A DNA stretch of 64,000 nt from Rhodobacterales bacterium 52_120_T64 (GCA_002162875.1 MABA01000015.1:62001-126000), one strand, 5' to 3'. Counted from the stretch's first letter, positions 45,532 to 55,761 are shown. The notes: generated by a model not told the origin, from the letters alone. Numbers and translations are program-made.

Positions 45532-46238
45532 GTATCGGCTTAATTACATCGCAAGCATTTGCTCAAGAAGACACCGAGAAAATGAGTTTTGCTGAGGGTG
45601 CTACAGGATATATCAAAGCGCCCATTACTGAGCTTGTTATTGATGCCGAACACGCCGCTGATGAACTCGGGCAAAGGCTTACTATTCAGGGCGCGATGGA
45701 GGGTGTGGAGATACCGGATTTATCCGGCATTCGAGATCGCGCCCTTAATGATCCAAGGGTCAGAAAGCTACTTGGAGTCACTGAAAATCCTAGCGACGAG
45801 GTGGACGCGGTAGGATACGACGGAGCGCACCTGTGGTTGCTGTTAAGTTTTTCGATGCCTAAAATCTCATTGCAACAAGCAATGCGTGAGGCGGAAAAAT
45901 ATGGTGTCCCGGTCGTGTTCCGGGGCTTTGTAAATAACTCGGTTTATGACACGCGGGCCGCGATACTGGATGTTTGGGAAACCGAAGAGGAAGCTAAGGG
46001 CTTTGGCATAGATCCAACTATATTTACGCGGTTCAACATAAATGCTGTGCCAGTTGTAATCGCCGCCTCAGAAATGCTTGAGATCTGCGAAACGCAAGGG
46101 TGTGAGGGCGATCCTGTACCCCCCCATGACAGGGTGTCTGGCAACATTCCTTTGGAAACGGTCCTTGCTATGATCGCGCATGGGGATGGCGTTGGCGCGT
46201 TTGAGGCTGCGCGCATGATTGCGGCCGCCAATGAATAG
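45492..46238 (+). CDS. trbC: TrbC (F-type)
   Basis: 248 aa, signal peptide ending SQAFA, C-terminal thioredoxin-fold domain of F-type TrbC (WLLLSFSMPKISLQQAMREA, then FNINAVPVVI). Overlaps traU by 40 nt in another frame. Works with TraW. Confidence 0.9.
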   Translation: MASLAKKKLLCALGIGLITSQAFAQEDTEKMSFAEGATGYIKAPITELVIDAEHAADELGQRLTIQGAMEGVEIPDLSGIRDRALNDPRVRKLLGVTENPSDEVDAVGYDGAHLWLLLSFSMPKISLQQAMREAEKYGVPVVFRGFVNNSVYDTRAAILDVWETEEEAKGFGIDPTIFTRFNINAVPVVIAASEMLEICETQGCEGDPVPPHDRVSGNIPLETVLAMIAHGDGVGAFEAARMIAAANE

Positions 46239-47427
46239 CAAAAGCATATATATGGTCTCGGCATTGCTGTGTTTAACCAATGAAGCCACGGCACAACAAA
46301 CGCCAAGAGAACAAGCGCAAGAAATGCTTGGTGGTGTTAGCAGTTATACGGATAATTTTGACCAAACCACGGTTGAAACGGTTGTTGTTCCTTTTGAGAC
46401 CAGCGCGCCTCCTGAAACATCCATTGATGATGCATCGATGGAAGCGACAATTATCGAGCGCATAAGCGGGGATAGTGCCGAGTCTCAGGTGCTGTCCGAT
46501 ACGCGCGCCAGTTTTGCAAACCGCCCTGAAGTTGTTCTGGACCCAAACGGCGAACTGTTTGAGCGCGCGAGCTACGCTGATGAAAACGCGGATTCTCTGT
46601 TGGGAGGATATTTCGAGGGCGGCGGGGGTTTATGTGAAGCCGGCGATTTCGGATTGGTAGAAACCTTCCAGAGGTTATGCCGCAGATATAAAGACACAAC
46701 TGTCGAAAGCTGTTCGATCTATAGCGATATTTGGGTTGATAGATTCGATAGCTACATATGTGAGGCGCAAGATGCGCGGTACCTAAAGCAGTGCGATCAA
46801 ACCACATCCTATAGCTGTGAACCCACAACTGGCTGCATAACAAACGCATTGAGTCTCACCACTATTGCGCCAAGCCAGGTTTCGTACACAAGTAGTGGGG
46901 CAAAACTCACGCATTCAGGCGTAACAAGCACGAGCTGTATACGGCAGAATTTCCAATATAATTTGGGTATCTCGACGGATTTTCAGATGGCGAGCTTGAT
47001 GGCAAATACCCTGCAATATGTAGGGTTTGCGCAAGTTCTCGTAAATGGAAAGGTGATGGGGACATATCCGTCGGGCGGTACCAACGGCGAGTTGATTTCT
47101 AAATCGACCAAGATTTCCAAAAACGTAACGAGAAACGTCCCCACTCTTAAAATTACGAACTCCAGCGGAGCTATTAGCTATACGACGCTCTCTACGTCCT
47201 GTTCGAACACCTCCCGATCATCGTCGATCAATCAGGATATTATCGGGCTTATCAACCAGGTGGCACCGGTTGGAATGGCAAATCCACAGATAGGTTCTAA
47301 CACGATTACCCTGCGTGTGGTCACAACCGGAAAACCTCTCGGAAGTATGAACCTCTCGTACGATGGCGCCTGTTGTGACGCCTTACAAAAAACACTGGAG
47401 ACAACATGCGCCCCTATTTCACGCTAG
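46231..47427 (+). CDS. traN: TraN-like protein, first gene (N-terminal half)
   Basis: 398 aa from ATG 46231. Signal peptide (IYMVSALLCLTNEATA). Cys-containing segments (CEAGDFGLVETFQRLCRRYK, then SYSCEPTTGC) as in TraN, and a beta-rich middle (~220-370). Ends at 47427, overlapping the next gene by 22 nt in a different frame. TraN is the outer-membrane mating-pair stabiliser; here it seems divided into two proteins. Confidence 0.7.
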   Translation: MNSKSIYMVSALLCLTNEATAQQTPREQAQEMLGGVSSYTDNFDQTTVETVVVPFETSAPPETSIDDASMEATIIERISGDSAESQVLSDTRASFANRPEVVLDPNGELFERASYADENADSLLGGYFEGGGGLCEAGDFGLVETFQRLCRRYKDTTVESCSIYSDIWVDRFDSYICEAQDARYLKQCDQTTSYSCEPTTGCITNALSLTTIAPSQVSYTSSGAKLTHSGVTSTSCIRQNFQYNLGISTDFQMASLMANTLQYVGFAQVLVNGKVMGTYPSGGTNGELISKSTKISKNVTRNVPTLKITNSSGAISYTTLSTSCSNTSRSSSINQDIIGLINQVAPVGMANPQIGSNTITLRVVTTGKPLGSMNLSYDGACCDALQKTLETTCAPISR

Positions 47428-48719
47428 CGTTTGCGGGCATTCTAGCCATGCTTGGAGCAAACATTGCTATAGCTGATACCTGTAATGTGACCGCATCAGT
47501 ATGTTCAAATACCAGCCCGGTTTATGTCAACGGTGGCGCAAGCCAGTTTCTAGTACCAAACGTATGCTCAGAGGAAACAATCTCTTACGAGTGCAACGAC
47601 CCAGGCCCGTTGAACGAATGCCTTGAGCTCGAGACAAGTGGCAATTGCACCGAGCTGACAAGAACCTGCATCAGCCAAAACTACGGCGAGTGCGACCGAT
47701 GGAAAGCGACGTATCAATGTAAGAATGAAGATGCAAGCATGTCACCAGCCACGTTGACTAGCACAAGGTTTGAAAGTTTCACGGAAGCGTTTACGGATAC
47801 CTGTAGCGCATTGAGAGATGATATTGGATGCGCCCAAACCAACAATCTATGCATAAGCGGGCCAGAAACCCGCGATATTAACGGCAAGAATGTATATCGT
47901 GATTGTTGGGAATGGCAGAAGAATTACGCATGTCTTGCGAGCGAGATCACCAGCGATTGCGGGATCTATGAGAAAGACGCAAGTTGCTATGAGGCGACCA
48001 ACGAATGCATTTTGAAAGCCCCCGACGGGAGCTGTTCGGAGTATTCGGTGAAGTTCATTTGCGGGACGGACAATCCCGATGTTTCGGGGGCGTGTTCGGC
48101 CATTAATGTTTGTATCGGAGGCACTTGCGAGGCGTTCGCCGTAGAGCCAAACAATGATTTTGCGAAGGCGGCAAGCTGGTTAAACGTGCTTGATGAAATG
48201 TCAGCTGATTCAGAGCCGAACGCCGCATTGAGCGATGTGGAGATATTCACGGGAGAAGGACAGGGTTGCAGGGTAGGTGGGGGTGGATCACTGAACTGTT
48301 GCAACGATACGGGATTCCTAAACGGGACTTTTGGTAGTTGTACTGAAGGCGAGCTTGGCCTGATTGATCGCCAGCGGGCCAAAGCAACGCATTATGTAGG
48401 CTCTTATTGCAGCTCACGGTTCCTTATCTGTTTTCAGAGAACTTACGTCTACTGCATGTATAATTCCAAACTGGCGCGCGTCATTCAAGAAGAAGTGCAT
48501 CGCATCAGTGGAAAGTCCTGGGGCACCGCCAAAAATCCAAGTTGTGGGGGATTTTCGGTAGAGGAATTGGAAACTCTGGACTTCGACCAGATGGATTTAT
48601 CAGAAGTCTTTGATGATGCTTTGGACGCGGCGATAATTCCAAACGCAGAGGAAATAAAAGAATACCTCATCTTGCAAATGGGCGGCGTCAACGGCGAGGT
48701 GCAAAATGCCTATCAATAG
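47406..48719 (+). CDS. traN: TraN-like protein, second gene (Cys-rich C-terminal half)
   Basis: 437 aa, own signal peptide (FTLAFAGILAMLGANIAIA). About 40 cysteines and the TraN C-terminal signature (NCCNDTGFLNGTFGSC, KATHYVGSYCSSRFLICF). Outer-membrane adhesin that contacts the recipient. Because both halves have export signals, a genuine two-gene arrangement is more likely than a frameshift. Confidence 0.82.
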   Translation: MRPYFTLAFAGILAMLGANIAIADTCNVTASVCSNTSPVYVNGGASQFLVPNVCSEETISYECNDPGPLNECLELETSGNCTELTRTCISQNYGECDRWKATYQCKNEDASMSPATLTSTRFESFTEAFTDTCSALRDDIGCAQTNNLCISGPETRDINGKNVYRDCWEWQKNYACLASEITSDCGIYEKDASCYEATNECILKAPDGSCSEYSVKFICGTDNPDVSGACSAINVCIGGTCEAFAVEPNNDFAKAASWLNVLDEMSADSEPNAALSDVEIFTGEGQGCRVGGGGSLNCCNDTGFLNGTFGSCTEGELGLIDRQRAKATHYVGSYCSSRFLICFQRTYVYCMYNSKLARVIQEEVHRISGKSWGTAKNPSCGGFSVEELETLDFDQMDLSEVFDDALDAAIIPNAEEIKEYLILQMGGVNGEVQNAYQ

Positions 48720-49149
48720 ACGCAAATTCATAGTTGGCACCGGAACATTTGTAATCGCTCCCAAAGCATGGTCCCAATCGCAGGTTAGGGTTGTACCGGG
48801 GGCTCAAACAGTACCGCAGGTTCGGATTGGAATTATTCTGGTTGGTCTAAGCTGGTGCCCGTATTGCAAAAACGCGGCAGCATTACTTTATCACGCAATG
48901 CCCCCCCTTAGTATTCCTGTGCTTATCGCCTCAAAAGACAATCGGGCAATTGAGCCTTACACGGAGTTTATGTCGGCCTCTGAGCACCCGATTGCGAACC
49001 AGATCACCAGAGTTCCAACAACCCTGTTTTATCAACCGAATGAGGATCGCCTTGTTGATATGATCGAGGGCTTTCGTAATCCGCGAAGCTATCTCGCCAA
49101 GCTGAAAAGCGTCGTTGGAGCAGCAGTCGAGGCCGGCTATGTCAGTTAA
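48706..49149 (+). CDS. Exported thioredoxin-like protein (TrbB-like role)
   Basis: 147 aa, Tat signal INRRKFIVGTG, thioredoxin fold with active site CPYC and cis-Pro in RVPTTLFY. Likely forms or shuffles disulfides in TraN, TraU and TraH. Overlaps traN second gene and traF. Confidence 0.8.
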   Translation: MPINRRKFIVGTGTFVIAPKAWSQSQVRVVPGAQTVPQVRIGIILVGLSWCPYCKNAAALLYHAMPPLSIPVLIASKDNRAIEPYTEFMSASEHPIANQITRVPTTLFYQPNEDRLVDMIEGFRNPRSYLAKLKSVVGAAVEAGYVS

Positions 49150-49951
49150 GGTGCTTGGGATAATATTGGTGTTGGTTTTTACAACACAGAGCAGCAGGGT
49201 AATGGCTGCGCAAAACACTGGCTGGTGTCAGGACGACATTACGGCCGGGTGGAGTTTTTATTGCGACCCGGAACCTGAAGAAGTTGAGGAGGTCGAAGAA
49301 ACACCTCTGCCCGCACCACCACCAGCTTTGCCGAAACCAACCGCAACCGAAGAAATTATGCAGTACCGCGCAGAGCTTGATGAGCTTAAATATCGCGCCG
49401 TACTGAACCCGTCTGAAGAGAACGTCCAGGAATACATGTTCGCGCAACAAGCCATGGTCGGGAAAGCAAAAGAGTTCACGGATCAATGGCAGCGCATTAT
49501 ATTCAAAACACCGGCCCTTGATGCAAATATCAAGTATCCGATTTCGAGTATCGGGACGAACATCTATCAGGACCAAACACGGCAAGCGCAAGAAGATGCG
49601 TTTGTTAGAGCGGCGCAAAACAACGGGCTGCTATTCGTATTTGAAGGACCAGAAACCTGCGGTGTTTGCGTACCGGCCGTCGGGATCATTGCTAATATGC
49701 GCGATGAGTTTGGCATCGAGGTATTGGCCGTTACGGCGGATGGAATAACCTACCCCCAATTCCCTGATGCTGTTCGGGATGCCGGCCAGCTCGCGACCTT
49801 GAGATTAACCGATTTTCCAAAACCCATATTGGCCCTTGTCGATCCGGGTTCCGGTGCGCTCGATATTATTGGCTCGGGGTTGATAACCAAAGATCAGATT
49901 CTGGAACGCGTGCGGATCATCACGGAAATTCCCGTAGGCGAACGGTATTAG
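49139..49951 (+). CDS. traF: TraF (F-type)
   Basis: 270 aa from ATG 49139. Signal peptide, Pro/Glu linker, C-terminal thioredoxin fold with CGVC (in GPETCGVCVPAVG) and GITYPQFPDA region typical of TraF. Periplasmic, required for pilus assembly. Confidence 0.9.
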   Translation: MSVKVLGIILVLVFTTQSSRVMAAQNTGWCQDDITAGWSFYCDPEPEEVEEVEETPLPAPPPALPKPTATEEIMQYRAELDELKYRAVLNPSEENVQEYMFAQQAMVGKAKEFTDQWQRIIFKTPALDANIKYPISSIGTNIYQDQTRQAQEDAFVRAAQNNGLLFVFEGPETCGVCVPAVGIIANMRDEFGIEVLAVTADGITYPQFPDAVRDAGQLATLRLTDFPKPILALVDPGSGALDIIGSGLITKDQILERVRIITEIPVGERY

Positions 49952-49961
49952 GAGAGTATTT

Positions 49962-51350
49962 ATGTATAACTCGATTAAAGCGATCATTGCGGCAACGGCC
50001 CTTAGCTTGATAGCGCCATCCGCAATTGGTGGGCCGGTCGGCAACGATCTAAAAGATTTTTGGGAAAGAACGGGGGGTGGTGTTAATTACACCCGCCCCA
50101 GTGCCTATCAAGGACAACAAGCCGGATATGCCACGCTTGGGTCTCTTTATGTGAGAACCAAGCCAAGGAATACATCACTGGCGCACATCCAATTACCGAG
50201 TGTGCGCGCCGGTTGTGGCGGGATTGATATTTTTGGGGGATCGTTTTCGTTTATTTCCAAAGAAGAACTCATAAAGCTCATGGAAGCTATTATGCAAAAC
50301 GCGGCCGGTTTTGCGTTTGAATTAGCCTTGGAAAGCCTGTCGCCTACGGTTCAAGAAACCGTGGCCAAGTTGCGAGATCTTATCCAGCAGGTAAACTCGA
50401 TGAACATCAACAGTTGCGAAGCCGGCCAAGCAATTGTTGGTAGTCTTTGGCCGGTGGAAGATGCGGCTTCACAACACATCTGCAACACGATTGGAACGAT
50501 GAGCGGTTTCTTCGCCGATCGTGCTTCCTCAAGGCATGGCTGTGGTACGGGAGGCGAGCAAACCGATACGCTAAATAGCGCGACCGGCCCGCTGGCAGAT
50601 CAAGTTCCCGTAGATGTTAACTACGCCTGGAAGGCGATTAAGAAAAACGCATTCCTTTCCTCGAACCGTAACCTTGCGGAACTATTTATGACCATGACCG
50701 GAACCGCGATTACCAGAGCGGCCGCTAATGACAATGAAGGGGCACAGCATCAGTCAATAAACCCGGAAGCGTTTTCGCCAGACATGATCGAAACCTTGGT
50801 TGAGGGTGGCACCCTTAAGGTTCAGCACTGTGATGAGGTAAATAAATGCCTCAATCCGATACCAACAGACATAACAATCGCGCGCGAGGAAAGCTTCTTC
50901 AGCCTGGTAAGTAAAGTTGTACGCAGCATGTCGGACGCGATTTCGAACGACACTGAAATCCCTGCTGAAGCTATTGATCTTATCTCGATTACCAGTGTGC
51001 CGGTTTACGAGACACTTATTACGGCCAAGTCCTACAAGTATCAATTCGTTGACGACGAGATCGCTCTGATATCGGAGCTGGTGGCGATAGATTTTGCCAT
51101 GCGCTACATCAACGAGGCTATTTCTGAAATGCAAAAATCGGTCAGTAATACCGATGCCTTCGGGGATATTCTGGGTGATTTCCAAGACAGTGTGGCAGAG
51201 ACACAAAACAATTTTGCTGTGTATCGACGCGATGCGGCTGAACGCTACACGGACGCGATCTCCACGCTCGAAAAGCTTCAACTCGCGCGTACTGTTCTGT
51301 CGGCCTCCTCGTCAAACAAGTTTGCAACGATGATCAGCGGCTCAAATTAG
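49962..51350 (+). CDS. traH: TraH
   Basis: 462 aa, signal peptide, conserved TraH N-terminal pattern (RAGCGGIDIFGGSFSFIS) and C-terminal coiled coil. Outer-membrane-associated pilus assembly protein. Ribosome site GGAGAG upstream. Confidence 0.92.
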   Translation: MYNSIKAIIAATALSLIAPSAIGGPVGNDLKDFWERTGGGVNYTRPSAYQGQQAGYATLGSLYVRTKPRNTSLAHIQLPSVRAGCGGIDIFGGSFSFISKEELIKLMEAIMQNAAGFAFELALESLSPTVQETVAKLRDLIQQVNSMNINSCEAGQAIVGSLWPVEDAASQHICNTIGTMSGFFADRASSRHGCGTGGEQTDTLNSATGPLADQVPVDVNYAWKAIKKNAFLSSNRNLAELFMTMTGTAITRAAANDNEGAQHQSINPEAFSPDMIETLVEGGTLKVQHCDEVNKCLNPIPTDITIAREESFFSLVSKVVRSMSDAISNDTEIPAEAIDLISITSVPVYETLITAKSYKYQFVDDEIALISELVAIDFAMRYINEAISEMQKSVSNTDAFGDILGDFQDSVAETQNNFAVYRRDAAERYTDAISTLEKLQLARTVLSASSSNKFATMISGSN

Positions 51351-51359
51351 GAGATAGAT

Positions 51360-54300
51360 ATGCCAACAATGGAAATCTACACAACTGGCGGCGGATATTA
51401 TCTCTATGACGTCTTTAACTTTCTTGCGGCCTACACAGGCTCGGGAAACTACAACAACTTGCTATATATCGGCGTGATAATTGGCGTGGCGATGATTGCC
51501 TGGCGACTGGCGTTCGGGGAAGGGGCCATGGAAGCGGTTAAATATGTTGTGCTTGTGGCTATTGTTGGTGGGTTGCTCGTCGGACCCAAAGCGAAAGTTG
51601 TGATTATCGACAAAACACAAGGAACGATTCCGATTTACGGGATTGTGGACAACGTCCCTTACGCGGTCGCCTTGTTGGGCCATTACACATCGAGTGTTTC
51701 TTACTATGTAACGGGGCAGTTGGAGACCTTGTTATCAACCCCTGATAATCTGGCGTTTCAAAAAAACGGCATGATGTTTGGGGCATCATTGCTTGCACAG
51801 ACGGCTAGGTGGCGGGCTGTCTCAACCAGCATGAATGAAAACCTGGTTAACTTTATGGAGAATTGCGTAATAGATGCGACCAACATTGGCCTAACCGACT
51901 TAGAATTGGTGGCTAGAAGCGGAGATCTGGTTGCCGAGATTGATGCAAACCTGCCAAATTCTCTGGCGTATTACGACGTTATGGCAGGGGCCACCCAGTC
52001 TTGTAAAAACGGATGGCCGGCAATCAAGGCCAATGTGGCAAACGAGGTGGATGAAATACTGAAAGTCAAAGCCGCGGGTCTTTATCAAAACTCGCCAGAT
52101 GGCGGCGCTGCGAATATCAATCGGCTAAAAGGGACGCTGGAAGATTTTCAGAACATGATGAATATGTCTTCAGGAAGTGCGGTGCAAACCATTCAACAAG
52201 CAATGTTGATACAAGCCCTTGATGATGCGTCTTTGCGGTTCATATCCAATTCGGGCAACGCGGCTGCAATGGAGCTATATCAGGCGGCGCGCGCAGAGGT
52301 GCAGACCAGAGCCAGTTACTCTGCGATCGGGGCGAACGCTGCCAAGTGGGTGCCGTTTTTAAAGATCGTTTTTGAAGCGATTTACTATTCGGTATTTCCG
52401 CTGGCGGTATTCATGATGATGACGCCGATGGGCTACTCGGTTCTTAAAGGGTACGCAGGGGGGTTTGTCTGGATCGCGGCATGGGAGCCCTTAAGCGCGG
52501 TGCTTCATAGTATTGTGCTAAAAGCCTCTTCAGGTTTTTACCGTGAAGTTGGCGTAAAAACCACTGACGGGGCGCTCTCGGACGTGGTTCTAAGCTGGTC
52601 CAATCACTTTGGCATTATTGCTGTTGAACAGGACGTGGGAACCGTGGCCGGTTTTTTAATGATGTCGGTGCCGTTTCTGGCCTATTCGATCTTCTTTGGC
52701 GCAAACCGGATGATGGGTATGGCGACCAGCATGTTGAATGTAGGGCAGGGCGCGGCCATTGATACTGGACGCGAGGCGGCGACCGGTTCGATGTCGTTGG
52801 GCAATACTTCGATGAACAATTTTCAGTCCAACAAAATGAACACATCGAGCATGATTGATGTGGGTCGTTCCACTGGCAACCTGTCGGACGGCGCAATGGC
52901 TACCTTTAATCCGGATGGGTCGATGTCAATTTCTCAAGGCAGCTCGCAATCCAACACGGGTATGTCGGCAAACTTCTCGCAAGGGATACGATCCGAAGTA
53001 TCAAGCCGTGCGGAACATGCGAGATCTGCCGTTAGCAGCCAGTCTTCGGAGCTGGCAAATTATTGGTCGCAAGGGGCCAGCCAATACGCGGATCTTGCGC
53101 AAACGGCTTCGCAAAGCAACTCGGCTAGTTCTGATCAAGGTGTTACGTGGAGCCAGGAGGATCGAAAACAGTATTCGGAAGCTTGGGGAAAAGTTGAAGA
53201 CTTTGCGGAGAGAAACAATCTATCCACTGACGTTGCTATGTCGGCTATATTGACAGGAAACGCAGGGTTAGGGGGTCGCGCTGTCGGAGCAGCTTTGAAT
53301 GCGGAGGGAAAACTCGGCGGATCAAGCACAGAAGACTTCACCGCAGCCGTAACAGCTTCTCAAAAAGAAGATATGAGCAATACGTTATCTGTTTTGGCAT
53401 CCTCCTCTGAGTCAATCCGAACCGGCCAGAGTAACAGCACTGGCGAGAACGCGAGCGAAGGGCAGCGTTTCTCGATCGATGAAGGTCGTAGGATGGCCAG
53501 CACACTCTCCTCGACGATGACGGATGCCGACAATTATTCACAAGCGGAAAGTCGGTTGGAAACACAGGGCGTATCCGCCAATTCTGCTCTCACGCAACTT
53601 ATCGTTAGCTCATTGCAAGATGAAGGTAAGAGTGCGGGCGAGATCAGCTCGATCATGAACGCAAAAGATGTAGGGGCCTTACAATCCCAACAAGGTGTTT
53701 TGAACGAGGTGATCGATGACGTTGTGGAATCCTATTCAATGCCCACCCAAATTAACAATCCCACCGAAGGATTTATGACAAATCACTATAACCCGCCAGC
53801 CGTCGGGGAGCTTCCGCTGACCACAACCGATCTTGCCGATACGGCGGGTGCCGTAAGCAGGTCTGTATCGAGTAGTCATAGTTCAACATCCGGCGGTGCT
53901 ATTGAGGATCTGAATGCCGGGCGGGCGTCAGCCCGCGAGGGGAATAGCGGTCATAGAGATACGGTTAACGATGGCATGGATCGCGATATTCCAACAGCTA
54001 TGACCGAGCGCGTTTTTACCCCGCGCGAAGAAAGCATGACCGTTATATCCCAAGGTACAAGCGAGAGGTTGCAAGAACGCTATCCCGAAGCCTACGACGG
54101 CAGTCAAACACCGGTCGAGTTCTTCAACGACAACCCCGGGAAATTCGAAGCGGTAACGTATCGGGATTGGACAGGTGATATGGCCGTTGAAGGATCACCG
54201 CGGGCCGATGCGCATTTGGTTTCACAAGCAGGCGAGGACGCGCAAAACCCGTCTGATGGCTCTCAATCCCGCACGAGCGGAGCCAACAATCAGTACAGTG

Positions 54301-54746
54301 CGGGAAATAACCCAATCGAAATCGCCACGGAAGGTACAATCAGAGATTTACCTGTAAGTGATGAATATATGGAAAAGCTACAAGGCACTCTTGAGCCACT
54401 TGGGCCAAACATTGGAGCGGTAATCACCTCCGGCGGCCAGCATGCGCAAGGGACCTCGGCAGATAGAACGGGATCCACGCGCCATGATGTTGATCACACT
54501 GGTCACGCCAATTCGTCAGACCTTGTCCTAACGCGTGATGGTCAACAGGTTACGCCAACGCAAGATCCCGAATTATACGCACAGTTCCTCTACCACGCAG
54601 CGGGAGAGTTCAGCGGTGTTGGTCATTATGATTGGGGTGTGCATGTAGGGGGCGGTTCTGAAGCTGCTTGGGGCCCGGATACAACGAATAACACCCTCGA
54701 TCCATACTTTAAGTCTGCAATAGATCAAGGGCGGGGGAAGAGTTGA
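51360..54746 (+). CDS. traG: TraG with C-terminal peptidase-like domain
   Basis: 1128 aa. N-terminal third with membrane helices (~40-75 and ~340-460) is the pilus-assembly part; the Ser/Gln-rich middle acts in mating-pair stabilisation and exclusion. The C-terminus (~1030-1110) resembles M15/VanY-type zinc peptidases: ITSGGQ, GSTRHD ... GHANSSDLVL, and GVGHYDWGVHVGGG. Such a domain could open the wall of donor or recipient; F TraG lacks this as far as known, so it is unusual. Zinc ligands inferred, not tested. Confidence 0.88.
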   Translation: MPTMEIYTTGGGYYLYDVFNFLAAYTGSGNYNNLLYIGVIIGVAMIAWRLAFGEGAMEAVKYVVLVAIVGGLLVGPKAKVVIIDKTQGTIPIYGIVDNVPYAVALLGHYTSSVSYYVTGQLETLLSTPDNLAFQKNGMMFGASLLAQTARWRAVSTSMNENLVNFMENCVIDATNIGLTDLELVARSGDLVAEIDANLPNSLAYYDVMAGATQSCKNGWPAIKANVANEVDEILKVKAAGLYQNSPDGGAANINRLKGTLEDFQNMMNMSSGSAVQTIQQAMLIQALDDASLRFISNSGNAAAMELYQAARAEVQTRASYSAIGANAAKWVPFLKIVFEAIYYSVFPLAVFMMMTPMGYSVLKGYAGGFVWIAAWEPLSAVLHSIVLKASSGFYREVGVKTTDGALSDVVLSWSNHFGIIAVEQDVGTVAGFLMMSVPFLAYSIFFGANRMMGMATSMLNVGQGAAIDTGREAATGSMSLGNTSMNNFQSNKMNTSSMIDVGRSTGNLSDGAMATFNPDGSMSISQGSSQSNTGMSANFSQGIRSEVSSRAEHARSAVSSQSSELANYWSQGASQYADLAQTASQSNSASSDQGVTWSQEDRKQYSEAWGKVEDFAERNNLSTDVAMSAILTGNAGLGGRAVGAALNAEGKLGGSSTEDFTAAVTASQKEDMSNTLSVLASSSESIRTGQSNSTGENASEGQRFSIDEGRRMASTLSSTMTDADNYSQAESRLETQGVSANSALTQLIVSSLQDEGKSAGEISSIMNAKDVGALQSQQGVLNEVIDDVVESYSMPTQINNPTEGFMTNHYNPPAVGELPLTTTDLADTAGAVSRSVSSSHSSTSGGAIEDLNAGRASAREGNSGHRDTVNDGMDRDIPTAMTERVFTPREESMTVISQGTSERLQERYPEAYDGSQTPVEFFNDNPGKFEAVTYRDWTGDMAVEGSPRADAHLVSQAGEDAQNPSDGSQSRTSGANNQYSAGNNPIEIATEGTIRDLPVSDEYMEKLQGTLEPLGPNIGAVITSGGQHAQGTSADRTGSTRHDVDHTGHANSSDLVLTRDGQQVTPTQDPELYAQFLYHAAGEFSGVGHYDWGVHVGGGSEAAWGPDTTNNTLDPYFKSAIDQGRGKS

Positions 54747-54753
54747 GGATTAG

Positions 54754-55092
54754 TTATCGTTTGGAATGATAAAAGGGGCTAATGGGATTATACCTTCCGC
54801 GAGGGCCGATATCGAGAGCAGCCGTAGAATCATATTGATTGTCAAATTTAATAGTTTGCAGAAAAGCCATCACAAACGCCAATACAGTCAGCAGGCCAGC
54901 GAAGACGGCAATGCCAAGTACTACCGGCACAAAGATACTGGCAACACCTGCTACGGCCGTGATTGCTGCGAGAATTTTAACGCCGGATGTGAATACGGAG
55001 CTGCGGCTTTGACCTCGTTGAACAGAAATCGCAGCCTGGCGAGAAACAACCGGATCGGTGGCTTTCATTGTAGTCAATTTAGTCATCGCCAT
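54754..55092 (-). CDS. Small membrane protein, convergent with traG
   Basis: 112 aa, two transmembrane helices (VKILAAITAVAGVASIFVPV and VLGIAVFAGLLTVLAFVMAF). No known family. Convergent with traG 7 nt away; could be entry exclusion or unrelated. Confidence 0.55.
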   Translation of the reverse strand: MAMTKLTTMKATDPVVSRQAAISVQRGQSRSSVFTSGVKILAAITAVAGVASIFVPVVLGIAVFAGLLTVLAFVMAFLQTIKFDNQYDSTAALDIGPRGRYNPISPFYHSKR

Positions 55093-55224
55093 AATCCATT
55101 CTCTTAGGCCTCATTTGGCCACGTGGACGCTCAGACCCACTGCCACGCTGCAAATCGGGTTGAAGGCATTTAGCGCGAAAACAGACGCAAAAGCAACACA
55201 ACGCAGGTGTCGCGGTAAAAACGG

Positions 55225-55572
55225 TTACACGTTTCCGTCGATCCACTTGGACATCAAGCTCTTGTCATGGAAACATTCGTGCGGAATAACACGCCGCTTC
55301 AGGCGCGCTATGCGTTCGGCAAATGCGACTTGTTTGGAGGACGCATAATTATCGAACCGGGACGGTGGTGCCTTTTGTGCATTGGCATTTATCCAGGCAG
55401 ATATCGCGTGGCGATCTTGCTGTGCTTCCCATGGTAATATGACGGATGCACGAAGAGCTAACCGGCGCGCGTATAACAACTGTTTTTCAGTTGGCGGCAG
55501 GATATGATAATCGTTCGAAGGCCTTTCGGAACGAGAGGTATCATCCATTTTAGTGTTATTGGTAGAATGCAT
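55225..55572 (-). CDS. Small protein with duplicated helical motif
   Basis: 115 aa. Two copies of a motif with pattern TxKQxxYAxxLA ... SxWI: TEKQLLYARRLALR ... ISAWI and SSKQVAFAERIARL ... MSKWI. No signal peptide. Similar motifs occur in plasmid-encoded proteins of unknown function; the duplication suggests a DNA or RNA binding repeat, unproven. Confidence 0.6.
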   Translation of the reverse strand: MHSTNNTKMDDTSRSERPSNDYHILPPTEKQLLYARRLALRASVILPWEAQQDRHAISAWINANAQKAPPSRFDNYASSKQVAFAERIARLKRRVIPHECFHDKSLMSKWIDGNV

Positions 55573-55670
55573 AATGTCCTCCTATATGATATATTCAGTA
55601 TAGAACATAAGGTGAACAAAAGCAAGTTAACGGAGACCGAGGGTCAATTCGATCCCAAACTAGTTGCTAC

Positions 55671-55761
55671 TGCGGTGCACGGCGGAGCAAGCTTGACGTC
55701 GACGCTAGCTCGTCAGGCTCATAACTTGAAGGTTGTAGTTTAAATCCTACCCCCGCAACCA
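55671..55761 (+). pseudogene. Degenerate initiator-tRNA-Met copy (possible att footprint)
   Basis: The 3' part matches tRNA-fMet: anticodon arm TCAGG-CTCATAA-CTTGA (anticodon CAT), T arm region ending AAATCCTACCCCCGCA and CCA. The T loop is TTTAAAT instead of TTCAAAT, a T-stem pair is broken, the D-loop is enlarged by insertion and the 5' acceptor is imperfect. So not functional; integration at tRNA 3' ends leaves such copies. Confidence 0.65.

Noticed and set aside
55671-55761. Functional tRNA-Met gene
   Set aside because: T loop, T stem and D loop are damaged, so only a remnant is claimed.
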